Below, in pieces: positions 34,247-42,892 of a DNA stretch of 64,000 nucleotides. The stretch comes from Pseudomonas sp. LD120 (lineage in GTDB: Bacteria > Pseudomonadota > Gammaproteobacteria > Pseudomonadales > Pseudomonadaceae). Positions within the stretch are counted from its first letter, which is position 1. Each line of letters begins with the position of its first letter. The notes below the pieces were generated by a model that made no database searches, was not told where the DNA came from, and saw nothing but the letters and a program-made list of their open reading frames with translations. Location: positions 62,001 through 126,000 of the forward strand of contig NZ_WVHL01000006.1 in assembly GCF_009861525.1 (NCBI RefSeq), in the 5' to 3' direction. The position numbers and the translations under genes were made by a program.

Positions 34247-35058
34247 ACAGCGCCCTGTACAGCGGCTGGATCAGCCACCGGCGCTTCGTCCCCAAGGGGC
34301 ATGCCTTTCGCTACCAGATCGGCCTGCTGTACCTGGACCTGGACGAACAGGAGGCAGTACTCGGACTTTCGCCCCTGGCGGGCCACAGCCGCTTCGCCGC
34401 CTTTTCCTTTCGCGAGAGCGACTACCTGAAAGCCTTTACCGGCCAAGGCATGCGCCTGATCGATGCAGTGCGCCAGCAAGTGACCGAGGCCATCGGCCAT
34501 ACGCCAAGCGGCGCGGTGCGCCTGCTGACCCAAGTACGCAGTTGGGGCCTGGCGTTCAATCCGGTGAGCTTCTTCTACTGCTTTGAGGCCGATGGGCAAC
34601 TGGCGGCGATTCTCTGCGAGGTCACCAACACGCCCTGGCGCGAGCGCTATCACTATGTCTTGCCAGCCCGCCCCGACACCGGCGAAAGCCCGGAACACCA
34701 ACACTTCGCCGTGGCCAAGGCCTTTCACGTATCACCGTTCCTGCCCCGAGACCTGCAGTACCGCATGAGCTTCAGCCCGCCCGCCGAACGCCTGGGCGTC
34801 CACATGGCCGACTGGCAGGACGAGCTCAAGGTGTTCGACGCCACGCTCAGCCTGCAACGCCAGGCCCTGGATCGCCGTAGCCTGCATCGGTACTTGCGAC
34901 GCTTCCCCTGGATGACCGCCAAGACCTGCCTGGCGATCTACTGGCAAGCCCTGCGCCTGGCCGGCAAAGGCATCAGATTTTTCCCCCATGAGGCCGCCGA
35001 AGGCGCCTATCGCACAGCTGCTGTACAACCCAAGGATCGCCGCCATGAAATCCTCTAG
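34243..35058 (+). CDS. DUF1365 family protein
   Basis: 271 aa from GTG 34243 (GTGA overlap). Pattern 'LYSGWISHRRFVPKGHAFRYQIGLLYLDLDE', 'LLTQVRSWGLAFNPVSFFYCF' and 'VTNTPWRERYHYVLP' is the DUF1365 signature. Soluble, with no signal peptide. The family is almost always adjacent to CFA-synthase-like and FAD genes, pointing to a shared lipid pathway, but no reaction is known. Overlaps the next gene by 14 nt. Confidence 0.9.
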   Translation: MNSALYSGWISHRRFVPKGHAFRYQIGLLYLDLDEQEAVLGLSPLAGHSRFAAFSFRESDYLKAFTGQGMRLIDAVRQQVTEAIGHTPSGAVRLLTQVRSWGLAFNPVSFFYCFEADGQLAAILCEVTNTPWRERYHYVLPARPDTGESPEHQHFAVAKAFHVSPFLPRDLQYRMSFSPPAERLGVHMADWQDELKVFDATLSLQRQALDRRSLHRYLRRFPWMTAKTCLAIYWQALRLAGKGIRFFPHEAAEGAYRTAAVQPKDRRHEIL

Positions 35059-36316
35059 CGTATCGGCCAAGACTTCCCTGCTCAGCACCCACAGCCTCAC
35101 CGCCGGCCTGCTGCGCCGTGGCGTGCTGCGGCAACTGACGCAACTCAAGCACGGACAACTGGCGATCATCGAAGACGGCGAGCGACTGGTATTCGGCAAC
35201 CGCGGCGCCCCCCTGCTTGGGGAAATCCACATCCACGACAGCAGCGCCTGGGGCCTGGTGGCCAGCAGTGGCTCGATCGGGGCCGGCGAAGCCTTTATCC
35301 ACGGCTACTGGAGCACTCCGGACCTGACCGCGGTGGTCCGGGTATTTGTCAGCAACCTTGAGGTACTGGACGCGATGGAAGGCGGCCTGGCGAAACTCGG
35401 ACGGCCGTTGGTCCGCGGCCTGCACTGGCTCAATCGCAATACCCGCAAGGGCTCGCAGAAAAATATCGCCGCCCACTACGACCTCGGCAATGAGCTGTTC
35501 GAGCAGTTTCTCGACCCGACGATGATGTATTCCGCGGCGCAGTTTCGCAGCGACGACGACAACCTGGAGCAAGCCCAGTTGAACAAGCTGGAGCGCATCT
35601 GCCAGAAGCTTGCCCTCAAGCCTGAGGATCACCTGCTGGAAATCGGTACCGGCTGGGGCAGCATGGCTCTGTATGCGGCGCAACATTACGGCTGCCGAGT
35701 CACCACCACTACGCTGTCCAAAGAACAGTTCGCCTTTACCCGACAACGCATTGAGGCGGCGGGTCTGCAAGACCGAGTCACCTTGCTGCTGGAGGACTAT
35801 CGCGACCTGACCGGACAGTACGACAAACTGGTATCGATCGAGATGATCGAAGCCGTGGGCCACCGCTTCCTGCCCACCTACTTCAAGCAGTGCGCGCAGC
35901 TGCTCAAAAGCAACGGCCTGATGCTGCTGCAGGCCATCACCATCCGCGACCAGCGGTATGAGCAGGCGAAGAATGGCGTGGACTTCATCCAACGCTACAT
36001 CTTCCCCGGCGGCGCCCTGCCCTGCATGCACAAAATGCTCGAAGTGGTCAGCCGCGACACCGACATGAACCTTGTGCACATGGAGGACTTCGGCCTGCAC
36101 TACGCTCGCACCCTGCGGCAGTGGCACGAGAACTTCCGGCGGGCTCACAGCCGCCTGAACGAACTGGGCTACGACGAATATTTCCTGCGTTTGTGGGAGT
36201 TCTATCTGTGCTACTGCGAAGGGGGCTTTCTGGAACGCGCCATTGGCACCGCACAACTGCTACTGGCCAAACCCTCGGCGGTGCCGCAACCGCTGCTGGG
36301 CCGCTTCGATGCGTAA
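35045..36316 (+). CDS. Cyclopropane-fatty-acyl-phospholipid synthase-like SAM methyltransferase
   Basis: 423 aa from ATG 35045 with AAGGA 8 nt upstream. SAM motif 'LLEIGTGWGSMALYAA' near residue 200, 'HYDLGNELFEQFLDPTMMYS' near 142 and 'VSIEMIEAVGHRFLPTYFKQ' near 263 define the CFA/Mycolic acid synthase family, which methylates double bonds of membrane phospholipids. Light-controlled homologues in P. putida are annotated as ufaM (furan fatty acid synthesis). Cyclopropanation or methylated/furan fatty acid synthesis are both possible; the operon context favours protection against singlet oxygen. Start is inside the DUF1365 gene. Confidence 0.9.
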   Translation: MKSSSVSAKTSLLSTHSLTAGLLRRGVLRQLTQLKHGQLAIIEDGERLVFGNRGAPLLGEIHIHDSSAWGLVASSGSIGAGEAFIHGYWSTPDLTAVVRVFVSNLEVLDAMEGGLAKLGRPLVRGLHWLNRNTRKGSQKNIAAHYDLGNELFEQFLDPTMMYSAAQFRSDDDNLEQAQLNKLERICQKLALKPEDHLLEIGTGWGSMALYAAQHYGCRVTTTTLSKEQFAFTRQRIEAAGLQDRVTLLLEDYRDLTGQYDKLVSIEMIEAVGHRFLPTYFKQCAQLLKSNGLMLLQAITIRDQRYEQAKNGVDFIQRYIFPGGALPCMHKMLEVVSRDTDMNLVHMEDFGLHYARTLRQWHENFRRAHSRLNELGYDEYFLRLWEFYLCYCEGGFLERAIGTAQLLLAKPSAVPQPLLGRFDA

Positions 36317-36824
36317 ACAACTGGCCAATGCCCTGCTGTTCCAATTGGGCTGGTTCACCTGTGTGCTAGGTGGAGACAGCCCGTGGCTGCTGCTGGGAGC
36401 CATGATCCTGGTGGCGCATTTCAAGTGGATCGGCAGTTGGGCCGATGAAGGCCGGATGATCGTCGGCATCACCCTGATCGGTATCACCCTGGACAGTTTT
36501 CTGCATTGGCTGGGGGTGTTTCAGTTCAAGCAGGTGAGCCTGCTGATCCCGCTCTGGCTGATGCTACTCTGGCCCTTGCTGGGAACCACCCTGCGCCATT
36601 GCCTGGCCTGGACCGCGCATCCCTGGTGGGTGGCCGCAGCCTTGGGCGCGCTGTTCGGCCCACTGTCCTACTACGCCGGAGCGCAGTTGGCCGGAGTGAC
36701 CTTCGGCTACGGCCAGTGGCCAACCCTGATCGGGATGGGCGTGCTTTGGGGAATGCTGCTACCGCTGCTGCATGTTGTCGCACGCCAGGCAGCTGAAGAA
36801 CCTAAACCGGCGGCTCAGGACTGA
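36309..36824 (+). CDS. DUF2878 integral membrane protein
   Basis: 171 aa from ATG 36309, overlapping the CFA-like stop by 8 nt. Five or so hydrophobic segments, including 'MILVAHFKWIG', 'MIVGITLIGITLDSFLHWLGVFQF' and 'AALGALFGPLSYYAGAQLAGVTFG', match DUF2878. Last visible gene of the operon. Inner membrane; role unknown, possibly an accessory of lipid modification. Confidence 0.85.
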   Translation: MRKQLANALLFQLGWFTCVLGGDSPWLLLGAMILVAHFKWIGSWADEGRMIVGITLIGITLDSFLHWLGVFQFKQVSLLIPLWLMLLWPLLGTTLRHCLAWTAHPWWVAAALGALFGPLSYYAGAQLAGVTFGYGQWPTLIGMGVLWGMLLPLLHVVARQAAEEPKPAAQD

Positions 36825-36878
36825 GCGTTTGTCAGGGCTTTCACACAGCCTGGGCCCGCTGCCTTACACTGCGCGCCT

Positions 36879-37184
36879 ATGACCATCATTCCCGTTACCG
36901 CCATCTCCGAACCGGCCGTCAGTTGCTCGACCTGCGCCGCCTGCTGCTGTCAGTTGGAAGTCATGTTGATCACCGACACCGGAGTGCCCGAGCGCTTTAT
37001 CGACAGCGACGATTGGGGCGGAGAAGTGATGCGTCGCCTGGATGACGGCTGGTGCGCAGCCCTGGACCGCGACACCATGCGTTGCAGCATCTATGAGCGA
37101 CGCCCCTTGATCTGTCGCGAGTTCGAGTTGGGTGAAGCCGATTGCCTGAGCGAACGCCAGGGCATCACCACGGCGTATCGCTGA
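36879..37184 (+). CDS. YkgJ family cysteine-cluster protein
   Basis: 101 aa. N-terminal cluster 'VSCSTCAACCCQLEV', then 'CAALDRDTMRCSIYERRPLICREFELGEADCL'. The Cys pattern CxxCxxCC ... C ... C fits a zinc or Fe-S site of the YkgJ (UPF0153) family. Function unknown. 54 nt after the DUF2878 gene; may read from the same transcript. Convergent with pagL-like gene. Confidence 0.85.
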   Translation: MTIIPVTAISEPAVSCSTCAACCCQLEVMLITDTGVPERFIDSDDWGGEVMRRLDDGWCAALDRDTMRCSIYERRPLICREFELGEADCLSERQGITTAYR

Positions 37185-37191
37185 GCCGGCC

Positions 37192-37710
37192 TTACAGCGG
37201 CATCGTGTAATGCAGAGCGTAACTTTCGATACCGTCGTTGGGGGTCTGGATACCGGCGTTGGAGTAATGGGTGGCGCGGATGCCCACTTCATGCCCGCCG
37301 GCGAAGCGCAGGCCAAGCCCCAGGCGGTCCTCGAACTGGAAGGACGACCCCAGCTTGTTGTGTTCAACCTCGGTGTGGGCAAAGGCCGCCACCCCGATCC
37401 CCGCTTCGATGTAGGGTTTGATTCGGTTACCCGCGAACTCGTAGACCAGCACCGGCGAGAACGACAGGCTGTGGTTGCTCGACCTCTTGTCGCCATCCCA
37501 GTAGGTGTAGGCACCGCTCCAGTAGCCGGTCAGGCGACCGAGATCGCTTTGCAACCAGCTCCTGTCCCAATCGAACTGCAGGCCTAACCGATAAGTCTGG
37601 GTGGAATCGCCAGTTTGCCCCAGGGAAAATTCGACACCCGCCGCCTGTGCGGAAAAACTGTGACCCAACAACGCGGCCGCAAGCGCAGCCAGACAGAACA
37701 GTCGCTTCAT
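37192..37710 (-). CDS. pagL: Acyloxyacyl hydrolase / lipid A 3-O-deacylase (PagL)
   Basis: 172 aa from ATG 37710 (MKRLFCLAALAAALLGHSFSAQA, signal peptide) with AAGGA about 9 nt upstream; in-frame ATG 37719 and TTG 37726-37728 are less likely. The catalytic His-Ser-Glu triad of PagL is seen in 'RATHYSNAGIQTPNDGIESYAL' as H, S and E, and the C-terminus ends in a barrel-like 'YTMPL'. Outer-membrane beta-barrel that removes the 3-O acyl chain from lipid A. A lone TGTACA lies 35 nt upstream (37745-37750). Confidence 0.9.
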   Translation of the reverse strand: MKRLFCLAALAAALLGHSFSAQAAGVEFSLGQTGDSTQTYRLGLQFDWDRSWLQSDLGRLTGYWSGAYTYWDGDKRSSNHSLSFSPVLVYEFAGNRIKPYIEAGIGVAAFAHTEVEHNKLGSSFQFEDRLGLGLRFAGGHEVGIRATHYSNAGIQTPNDGIESYALHYTMPL

Positions 37711-37823
37711 CAGGAACATCCTTTTCAACAGTTTTGTAGGGTTTTGTACAACCTTGTGGACAGGTTATAGAAGTCCGCGCAGGCGCAGAAGTTTAGCCAC
37801 GACAACCAGCACTTGCGCTTCTT

Positions 37824-38615
37824 TCAGTACTCGAAACGCTGAACACTGCCCGTTTGTTGCAACAACAGCGGGAGCGTCCGGGCAAAGTGAGAAACGTCGC
37901 CACTGGTCCAGAACAGGGCTTCACGCGAGGCGCCTCGGGCACGCAGACCACTCTCATCCAGCAAACGCTGCAACTGCCGGGCGACCGCCGCACCGGTGTC
38001 GATCAGGCTAGTGGAGGCGGGCACCATCTGCAGCAACAGCGGCTTGAGAAACGGATAGTGGGTACAGCCCAGAATGATCGTGTCACAACCGGCAGCCAGC
38101 AGCGGCTCGACATACCCGTGCAACAACTGACGCAGAGCGTTGCTGCGCAGATCGCCGTTTTCGATCATCTCCACCAGGCCCGGGCAAGGCTGGGTGACGA
38201 CCTTGACGTCAGTGGCAAAGCGGTCGAGCAAGGCGGCGAACTTGGCACTCTGCAAGGTGCCGGTGGTGGCCAGCACCCCGACCACGCCACTGCGAGTGGC
38301 AGCGGCAGCCGGTTTGACCGCAGGCTCCATGCCGACGATGGGCCAGTCCGGGTAGTCCCGACGCAAATCAGCCACCCCAGCCACGGTTGCGGTATTACAC
38401 GCCAGAACCAGCGCCTTGGCGCCTTGCTCACGAAAAAAACGCGCCATCAGACTGCAGCGCTGACGGATGAACGCGGGGGTCTTTTCACCATAAGGAATAT
38501 GGCCACAGTCACCGACGTACAGCAGCGACTCATGGGGCAGCCGTTGTTGAATTTCCGCCAGCACCGACAGACCGCCGACGCCGGAGTCGAACACGCCGAT
38601 CGGCGCTTCACTCAC
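37824..38615 (-). CDS. murI: Glutamate racemase
   Basis: 263 aa from GTG 38615 (MSEAPIGVFDSGVGGLSV), 8 nt inside the end of moeB; longer starts are possible. The catalytic cysteines sit in 'ALVLACNTATVAGV' near 71 and 'IILGCTHYPFLKPL' near 183, with 'DSGVGGLSV' at the N-terminus. Makes D-glutamate for peptidoglycan. Last of the hemA-prfA-prmC-moeB-murI minus-strand series. Confidence 0.95.
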   Translation of the reverse strand: MSEAPIGVFDSGVGGLSVLAEIQQRLPHESLLYVGDCGHIPYGEKTPAFIRQRCSLMARFFREQGAKALVLACNTATVAGVADLRRDYPDWPIVGMEPAVKPAAAATRSGVVGVLATTGTLQSAKFAALLDRFATDVKVVTQPCPGLVEMIENGDLRSNALRQLLHGYVEPLLAAGCDTIILGCTHYPFLKPLLLQMVPASTSLIDTGAAVARQLQRLLDESGLRARGASREALFWTSGDVSHFARTLPLLLQQTGSVQRFEY

Positions 38616-39372
38616 GATGGGCACCACACACACTGCAACCCGGATCACGCTTGACCCGCAACTCGCGAAAGCGCGTGCCCAGGGCGTCGATCAGCAACAG
38701 CCGGCCCACCAGCGGCTCGCCGAATCCGGCCAGCAGCTTCAAGGCTTCCAGCGCCTGCAGGCTGCCTACGGTGCCCACCAGTGGACCCAGGACTCCAGCT
38801 TCGCTGCAGGTCAGTTCGGCTTCGCTGCCGTGCCCATATAAACAGTGGTAGCAAGGGCTCTCCGGACGACGCGGGTCGAACACCGACAATTGCCCTTCAA
38901 GGCGAATCGCCGCGCCGCTGACCAGGGGCTTGCCTGCCGCCATGCAGGCCGCATTCACCGCCTCACGGGTACCGAAGTTGTCGCAGCAATCCAAGACCAG
39001 ATCCACCGCGGCCACGGCGGCGGCCAAGGTGTCTTCATCCAGTGCTATGCGGTGCGGCACCAGACGGATATCCGGGTTGAGGGCAGACAAGCGAGCGATG
39101 GCCGAATCCACTTTGCTGACCCCGACACTGGCGTTGTCATGGATGATCTGACGCTGCAGGTTGGTCAGGTCCACGGTGTCGAAGTCTGCCAGGTGCAGTT
39201 CACCCACACCGGCCGCCGCCAGGTACAAGGCAGCAGGGGCACCCAGACCGCCGAGGCCGACAATCAGCACCCGGCTCTGCTTGAGGCGCAATTGACCGTC
39301 GATGTCGACGTGCTGCAACAGAATCTGCCGGCTATAGCGCAACAGCTCCTGATCGGTCAGCACGGCAGGCAC
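38608..39372 (-). CDS. moeB: Molybdopterin-synthase adenylyltransferase (MoeB/ThiF/HesA family)
   Basis: 254 aa from GTG 39372, or 251 aa from GTG 39363 (MLTDQELLRYSRQ), the commoner form. ATP-binding 'VLIVGLGGLGAPAALYLAAAGVGELHLADFDTVDLTNLQRQ' near residue 35, Zn ligands 'CYHCLYG' and 'CSVCG', and 'ELTCSEAGVLGPLVG' with the candidate catalytic Cys. Adenylates MoaD or another ubiquitin-like sulfur carrier. Overlaps prmC and murI genes, so fully embedded in the operon. Confidence 0.9.
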   Translation of the reverse strand: MPAVLTDQELLRYSRQILLQHVDIDGQLRLKQSRVLIVGLGGLGAPAALYLAAAGVGELHLADFDTVDLTNLQRQIIHDNASVGVSKVDSAIARLSALNPDIRLVPHRIALDEDTLAAAVAAVDLVLDCCDNFGTREAVNAACMAAGKPLVSGAAIRLEGQLSVFDPRRPESPCYHCLYGHGSEAELTCSEAGVLGPLVGTVGSLQALEALKLLAGFGEPLVGRLLLIDALGTRFRELRVKRDPGCSVCGAHRE

Positions 39373-40187
39373 CCAAGGCTGATGCGTTCATGCCCGCCCA
39401 GGTCAACGCGGCTGTGGACTTCGATAAAGCCTTGGGCTGTCAGCAATTCGCGTACGGCAGCAGCTTGGTCGAAACCGTGCTCCAGCATCAGCCAACCGCC
39501 GCCTTCCAGATGTTGCGGAGCCTGATCGACGATCAGGCGCAGATCGTCCAGGCCATCCTTGCCCGCCACCAGGGCACTTTCCGGCTCGAAGCGCACGTCG
39601 CCGGCCGCCAAGTGGGGATCGGCCTCGGCAATATAAGGCGGGTTGCTGACGATCAAGTGGAAACGCTGGGACTCAACTGCGCTGAACCAGTGACTGTTGA
39701 GCACAGTGACATTGTCCAGTTGCAAGCGCTGGCGGTTGCGTTCGGCCAGGGCCACGGCTTCCAGTACCCGGTCCACGGCCGTGACCTTCCAGGCTGGACG
39801 TTCGCTGGCCAGGGCCAGAGCGATGGCACCGCTGCCGGTGCCCAGGTCGAGGACCTTGGCCGGGGTCGCGGGCAGCAGTTGCAGCGCCGCCTCCACCAGC
39901 AACTCGGTATCCGGACGCGGGATCAGCGTGTGCGGCGCCACCTCCAAATCGAGCTTCCAGAACCCCTGCTGGCCAAGGATGTAGGCCACCGGCTCGCCGG
40001 AACGGCGGCGTTGCAGGTACTCGGCAAACAGCAGCGCCGCCTCGCTGGGCACGATGCGCTCCGGCCAGGTGTGAAGAAAACTGCGGGACTTACCCAAAGC
40101 GGCAGCCAGCAGCAGTTCAGCATCCAGGCGCGGCGTCGGCGAATCAGGTAACTGAGCGGCGCGCAGCAAGCTGGCGATGATGGTCAT
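39357..40187 (-). CDS. prmC: Peptide chain release factor N5-glutamine methyltransferase
   Basis: 276 aa. SAM motif 'VLDLGTGSGAIALALA' near 116 and catalytic 'IVSNPPYIAEADPHL' near 182 (NPPY) are diagnostic. Methylates the Gln of the GGQ motif in RF1/RF2. Its start touches the prfA stop exactly (TAA at 40190-40188, ATG at 40187), so translation of substrate and modifier is coupled. Confidence 0.96.
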   Translation of the reverse strand: MTIIASLLRAAQLPDSPTPRLDAELLLAAALGKSRSFLHTWPERIVPSEAALLFAEYLQRRRSGEPVAYILGQQGFWKLDLEVAPHTLIPRPDTELLVEAALQLLPATPAKVLDLGTGSGAIALALASERPAWKVTAVDRVLEAVALAERNRQRLQLDNVTVLNSHWFSAVESQRFHLIVSNPPYIAEADPHLAAGDVRFEPESALVAGKDGLDDLRLIVDQAPQHLEGGGWLMLEHGFDQAAAVRELLTAQGFIEVHSRVDLGGHERISLGCLPC

Positions 40188-41270
40188 TTACTCACCCAAT
40201 GCCGCAAGTTGATCGGCTTGATATTCAGCCAGCAGCGGCTCGATCACCGCTTCCACGCCCCCGGCAAGGATTTCGTCAAGGGAATACAGGGTCAGGTTGA
40301 CCCGGTGATCGGTGACCCGCCCCTGAGGGAAGTTGTAGGTGCGGATGCGCTCGGAGCGATCCCCCGACCCCACCAGCAGCTTGCGCTCGCTGGCAATGGC
40401 GTTGGCCGCGGCACTGGTCTGCTGGTCGTTGAGCTTGGCCGACAGCCAGGACATGGCCCGCGCTCGGTTCTTGTGCTGGGAACGCTCCTCCTGGCACTCC
40501 ACCACGATCCCCGTAGGAATATGGGTGATGCGAATCGCCGAGTCGGTCTTGTTCACGTGCTGACCACCGGCGCCGGAAGAGCGATAGGTGTCGACTCGCA
40601 GGTCCGCCGGGTTGATCTCGATAGCCTCCTGCTCATCCGGCTCCGGCAACACCGCCACGGTGCAGGCCGAGGTGTGGATACGGCCCTGGGACTCGGTGGC
40701 CGGTACCCGCTGCACACGGTGGGCGCCGGACTCGAACTTAAGCTTGCCGTAGACGTTCTCGCCTTCGACCCGGGCAATGACTTCCTTATAGCCGCCGTGC
40801 TCACCCTCGTTTTCCGAGAGGATCTCCAGCCGCCAGCCGCGCCGTTCGGCATAGCGTGAATACATGCGAAACAGGTCGCCGGAAAAGATCGCCGCCTCGT
40901 CACCGCCGGTGCCAGCACGGATCTCCAGGAACACGTTGCGCCCATCGTTAGGGTCTTTGGGCAGCAGCATGCGCTGCAGAGTGCTTTCCAGCTCGGCCAG
41001 TTGTTCCTTGGCCTCGCGCACTTCCTCGGCGGCCATTTCCCGCAGGTCCGGATCGCTGTCCTTGAGCAGCGCCTGGGCGCCTTCGAGGTCGGCCTGGACC
41101 TTGAGCACTTGTTTATAGGCGGCAACGATCGGTTCGACTTCCGCGTATTCCTTGGAATAGGCGCGGAACTTGGCCTGATCGGAAATGACCTCAGCATCGC
41201 CGAGCAGGGCGGTCAGTTCCTCGAAACGGTCCTGGAGAATGTCCAGCTTACTGAGCAGTGACGCTTTCAT
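40188..41270 (-). CDS. prfA: Peptide chain release factor 1
   Basis: 360 aa, the standard RF1 length. GGQ motif in 'GAGGQHVNKTDSAIRITHIPTGIVVEC' near residue 233 and the tripeptide anticodon region 'PATESQGRIHTSACTV' (PxT) near 187. Terminates translation at UAA/UAG. Start ATG overlaps the hemA stop by one base. Confidence 0.98.
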   Translation of the reverse strand: MKASLLSKLDILQDRFEELTALLGDAEVISDQAKFRAYSKEYAEVEPIVAAYKQVLKVQADLEGAQALLKDSDPDLREMAAEEVREAKEQLAELESTLQRMLLPKDPNDGRNVFLEIRAGTGGDEAAIFSGDLFRMYSRYAERRGWRLEILSENEGEHGGYKEVIARVEGENVYGKLKFESGAHRVQRVPATESQGRIHTSACTVAVLPEPDEQEAIEINPADLRVDTYRSSGAGGQHVNKTDSAIRITHIPTGIVVECQEERSQHKNRARAMSWLSAKLNDQQTSAAANAIASERKLLVGSGDRSERIRTYNFPQGRVTDHRVNLTLYSLDEILAGGVEAVIEPLLAEYQADQLAALGE

Positions 41271-42544
41271 TACGGGGTTTTATCCGAAGAGCCCTCACCG
41301 AGGGCAAAGAGTTCTTGGGCCATGGCCAGCGCATCGAGGCGGCCTTCGGCGGACAGCTTTTTCAGCTGCACGCTCGGCGCGTGCAGCAGTTTGTTAGTCA
41401 GGCCACGGGCCAGTTGCGCCAGGACGTCCTCGGCGCTGGAACCATTGCTCAGCAGGCGCAGGGCTTTTTGCAGCTCTTCGTCGCGCAGACGCTCGCTCCG
41501 TTGGCGATAGGCCTTGAGCACATCCACCGCCGCCAATTCCCGCAGGCGCACCATGAAATCTTCGGCGCCGACGTTCACCAACTCCTCGGCGGCCTGAGCG
41601 GCGCCCTGGCGGCTCTTGAGATTTTCCGCGACCACTTCGTGCAGGTCATCGACGGTGTAGAGGTAAACGTCGTCCAACTCGCCGACTTCAGGTTCGATAT
41701 CCCGGGGAACGGCAATATCCACCATGAAAATCGGCTTGTGCTTGCGCAGCTTCAGCGCGCTTTCCACCGCGCCCTTGCCAAGGATCGGCAACTGGCTGGC
41801 GGTGGAGCTGATGACGATATCGCTGTGTACCAGCTCTTGGGGGATGTCCGAGAGCAGCACCGCATGAGCGCCGAACTGCTCCGCCAGAAGGCTGGCCCGT
41901 TCCAGGGTGCGGTTGGCCACTACGATGCGCTTGACCCCCAGGTCGTGCAGGTGCCGGGCCACCAGGGTAATGGTCTCGCCCGCGCCGATCAGCAACGCCT
42001 GACTGCGCTGCAGATCGCTGAAAATCTGTTTGGCCAGGCTCACGGCGGCAAAGGCCACGGACACCGGATTCTCGCCAATGGCGGTATCGGTCCGCACCTG
42101 CTTGGCGGCGCTGAAGGTGGCCTGAAACAGCCGGCCCAGCAACGGACCGACAGTGCCGGCCTCGCGAGCCACGGCGTAGGCGGACTTCATTTGCCCCAGG
42201 ATCTGCGGCTCACCCAACACCAGCGAATCCAGGCCCGATGCCACCCGCATCATGTGACGAACTGCCGCATCATCTTCATGCACATAGGCACTGGCACGAA
42301 GCTCGTCTAGGCTCAGGTGGTGAAAGTCCGCCAGCCAGCGCAGCACCACATCCGCAGAAAGATGATCCTGTTCTACATAGAGTTCACTGCGATTGCAGGT
42401 GGAGAGGATCGCAGCTTCGCGGCTGTCGGTGAGTCGGCAGAGCTGCTGCAAGGCCTCAACCAACTGCTCAGGGGTAAAGGCCACGCGCTCGCGGACGTCT
42501 ACAGAAGCAGTCTTGTGGTTAATACCGAGTGCAAGGAAGGCCAT
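41270..42544 (-). CDS. hemA: Glutamyl-tRNA reductase
   Basis: 424 aa. 'AILSTCNRSELYVE' with the catalytic Cys near residue 50, 'SLVLGEPQILGQMKSAY' near 110 and NADPH domain 'ALLIGAGETITLVARHL' near 184. First committed step of tetrapyrrole synthesis, reducing Glu-tRNA to glutamate-1-semialdehyde. Divergent from the TPR gene over 348 nt. Confidence 0.97.
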   Translation of the reverse strand: MAFLALGINHKTASVDVRERVAFTPEQLVEALQQLCRLTDSREAAILSTCNRSELYVEQDHLSADVVLRWLADFHHLSLDELRASAYVHEDDAAVRHMMRVASGLDSLVLGEPQILGQMKSAYAVAREAGTVGPLLGRLFQATFSAAKQVRTDTAIGENPVSVAFAAVSLAKQIFSDLQRSQALLIGAGETITLVARHLHDLGVKRIVVANRTLERASLLAEQFGAHAVLLSDIPQELVHSDIVISSTASQLPILGKGAVESALKLRKHKPIFMVDIAVPRDIEPEVGELDDVYLYTVDDLHEVVAENLKSRQGAAQAAEELVNVGAEDFMVRLRELAAVDVLKAYRQRSERLRDEELQKALRLLSNGSSAEDVLAQLARGLTNKLLHAPSVQLKKLSAEGRLDALAMAQELFALGEGSSDKTP

Positions 42545-42892
42545 TCAAGGTCGCTGATGATGTCGAGAAGCCGGCAATTGTCCTACTTCGACCGACGCAG
42601 AACAACTACCGCCGACTATTGTCCTAGTTTTGTACCAAAACTCGCCGAGCGAAGATCAGGCAAGGCGAAAACAAGCAAGGATGCGGAGTTCAGGGGACTA
42701 AATGAGCAGAACGAGCCTGTTTCTGCGTAACGCCGAAGGCGCCCAGCGCGCCAGCACGATCAAAGCGCAGGCAGTTTTCCCGCACAAACGACTAGACTGC
42801 CTCTGTTCTGGCATCCCGTTGAGTCTCGGTTATGTTTGGCCGAAGGCTTGTGTCATGATGATCCGACCGCAGGTTAGTCGCCCTCTTCCTAT
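42545..42892. other. Intergenic region between hemA and the TPR gene, 348 nt
   Basis: Holds the divergent promoters of the hemA and TPR-lolB-ispE series. It includes an inverted repeat AGTTTTG-TAC-CAAAACT (42626-42642), followed by 'CGCCGAGCGAAGATCAGGC'-type sequence that I recall recurring between Pseudomonas genes. No credible gene. Confidence 0.4.
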
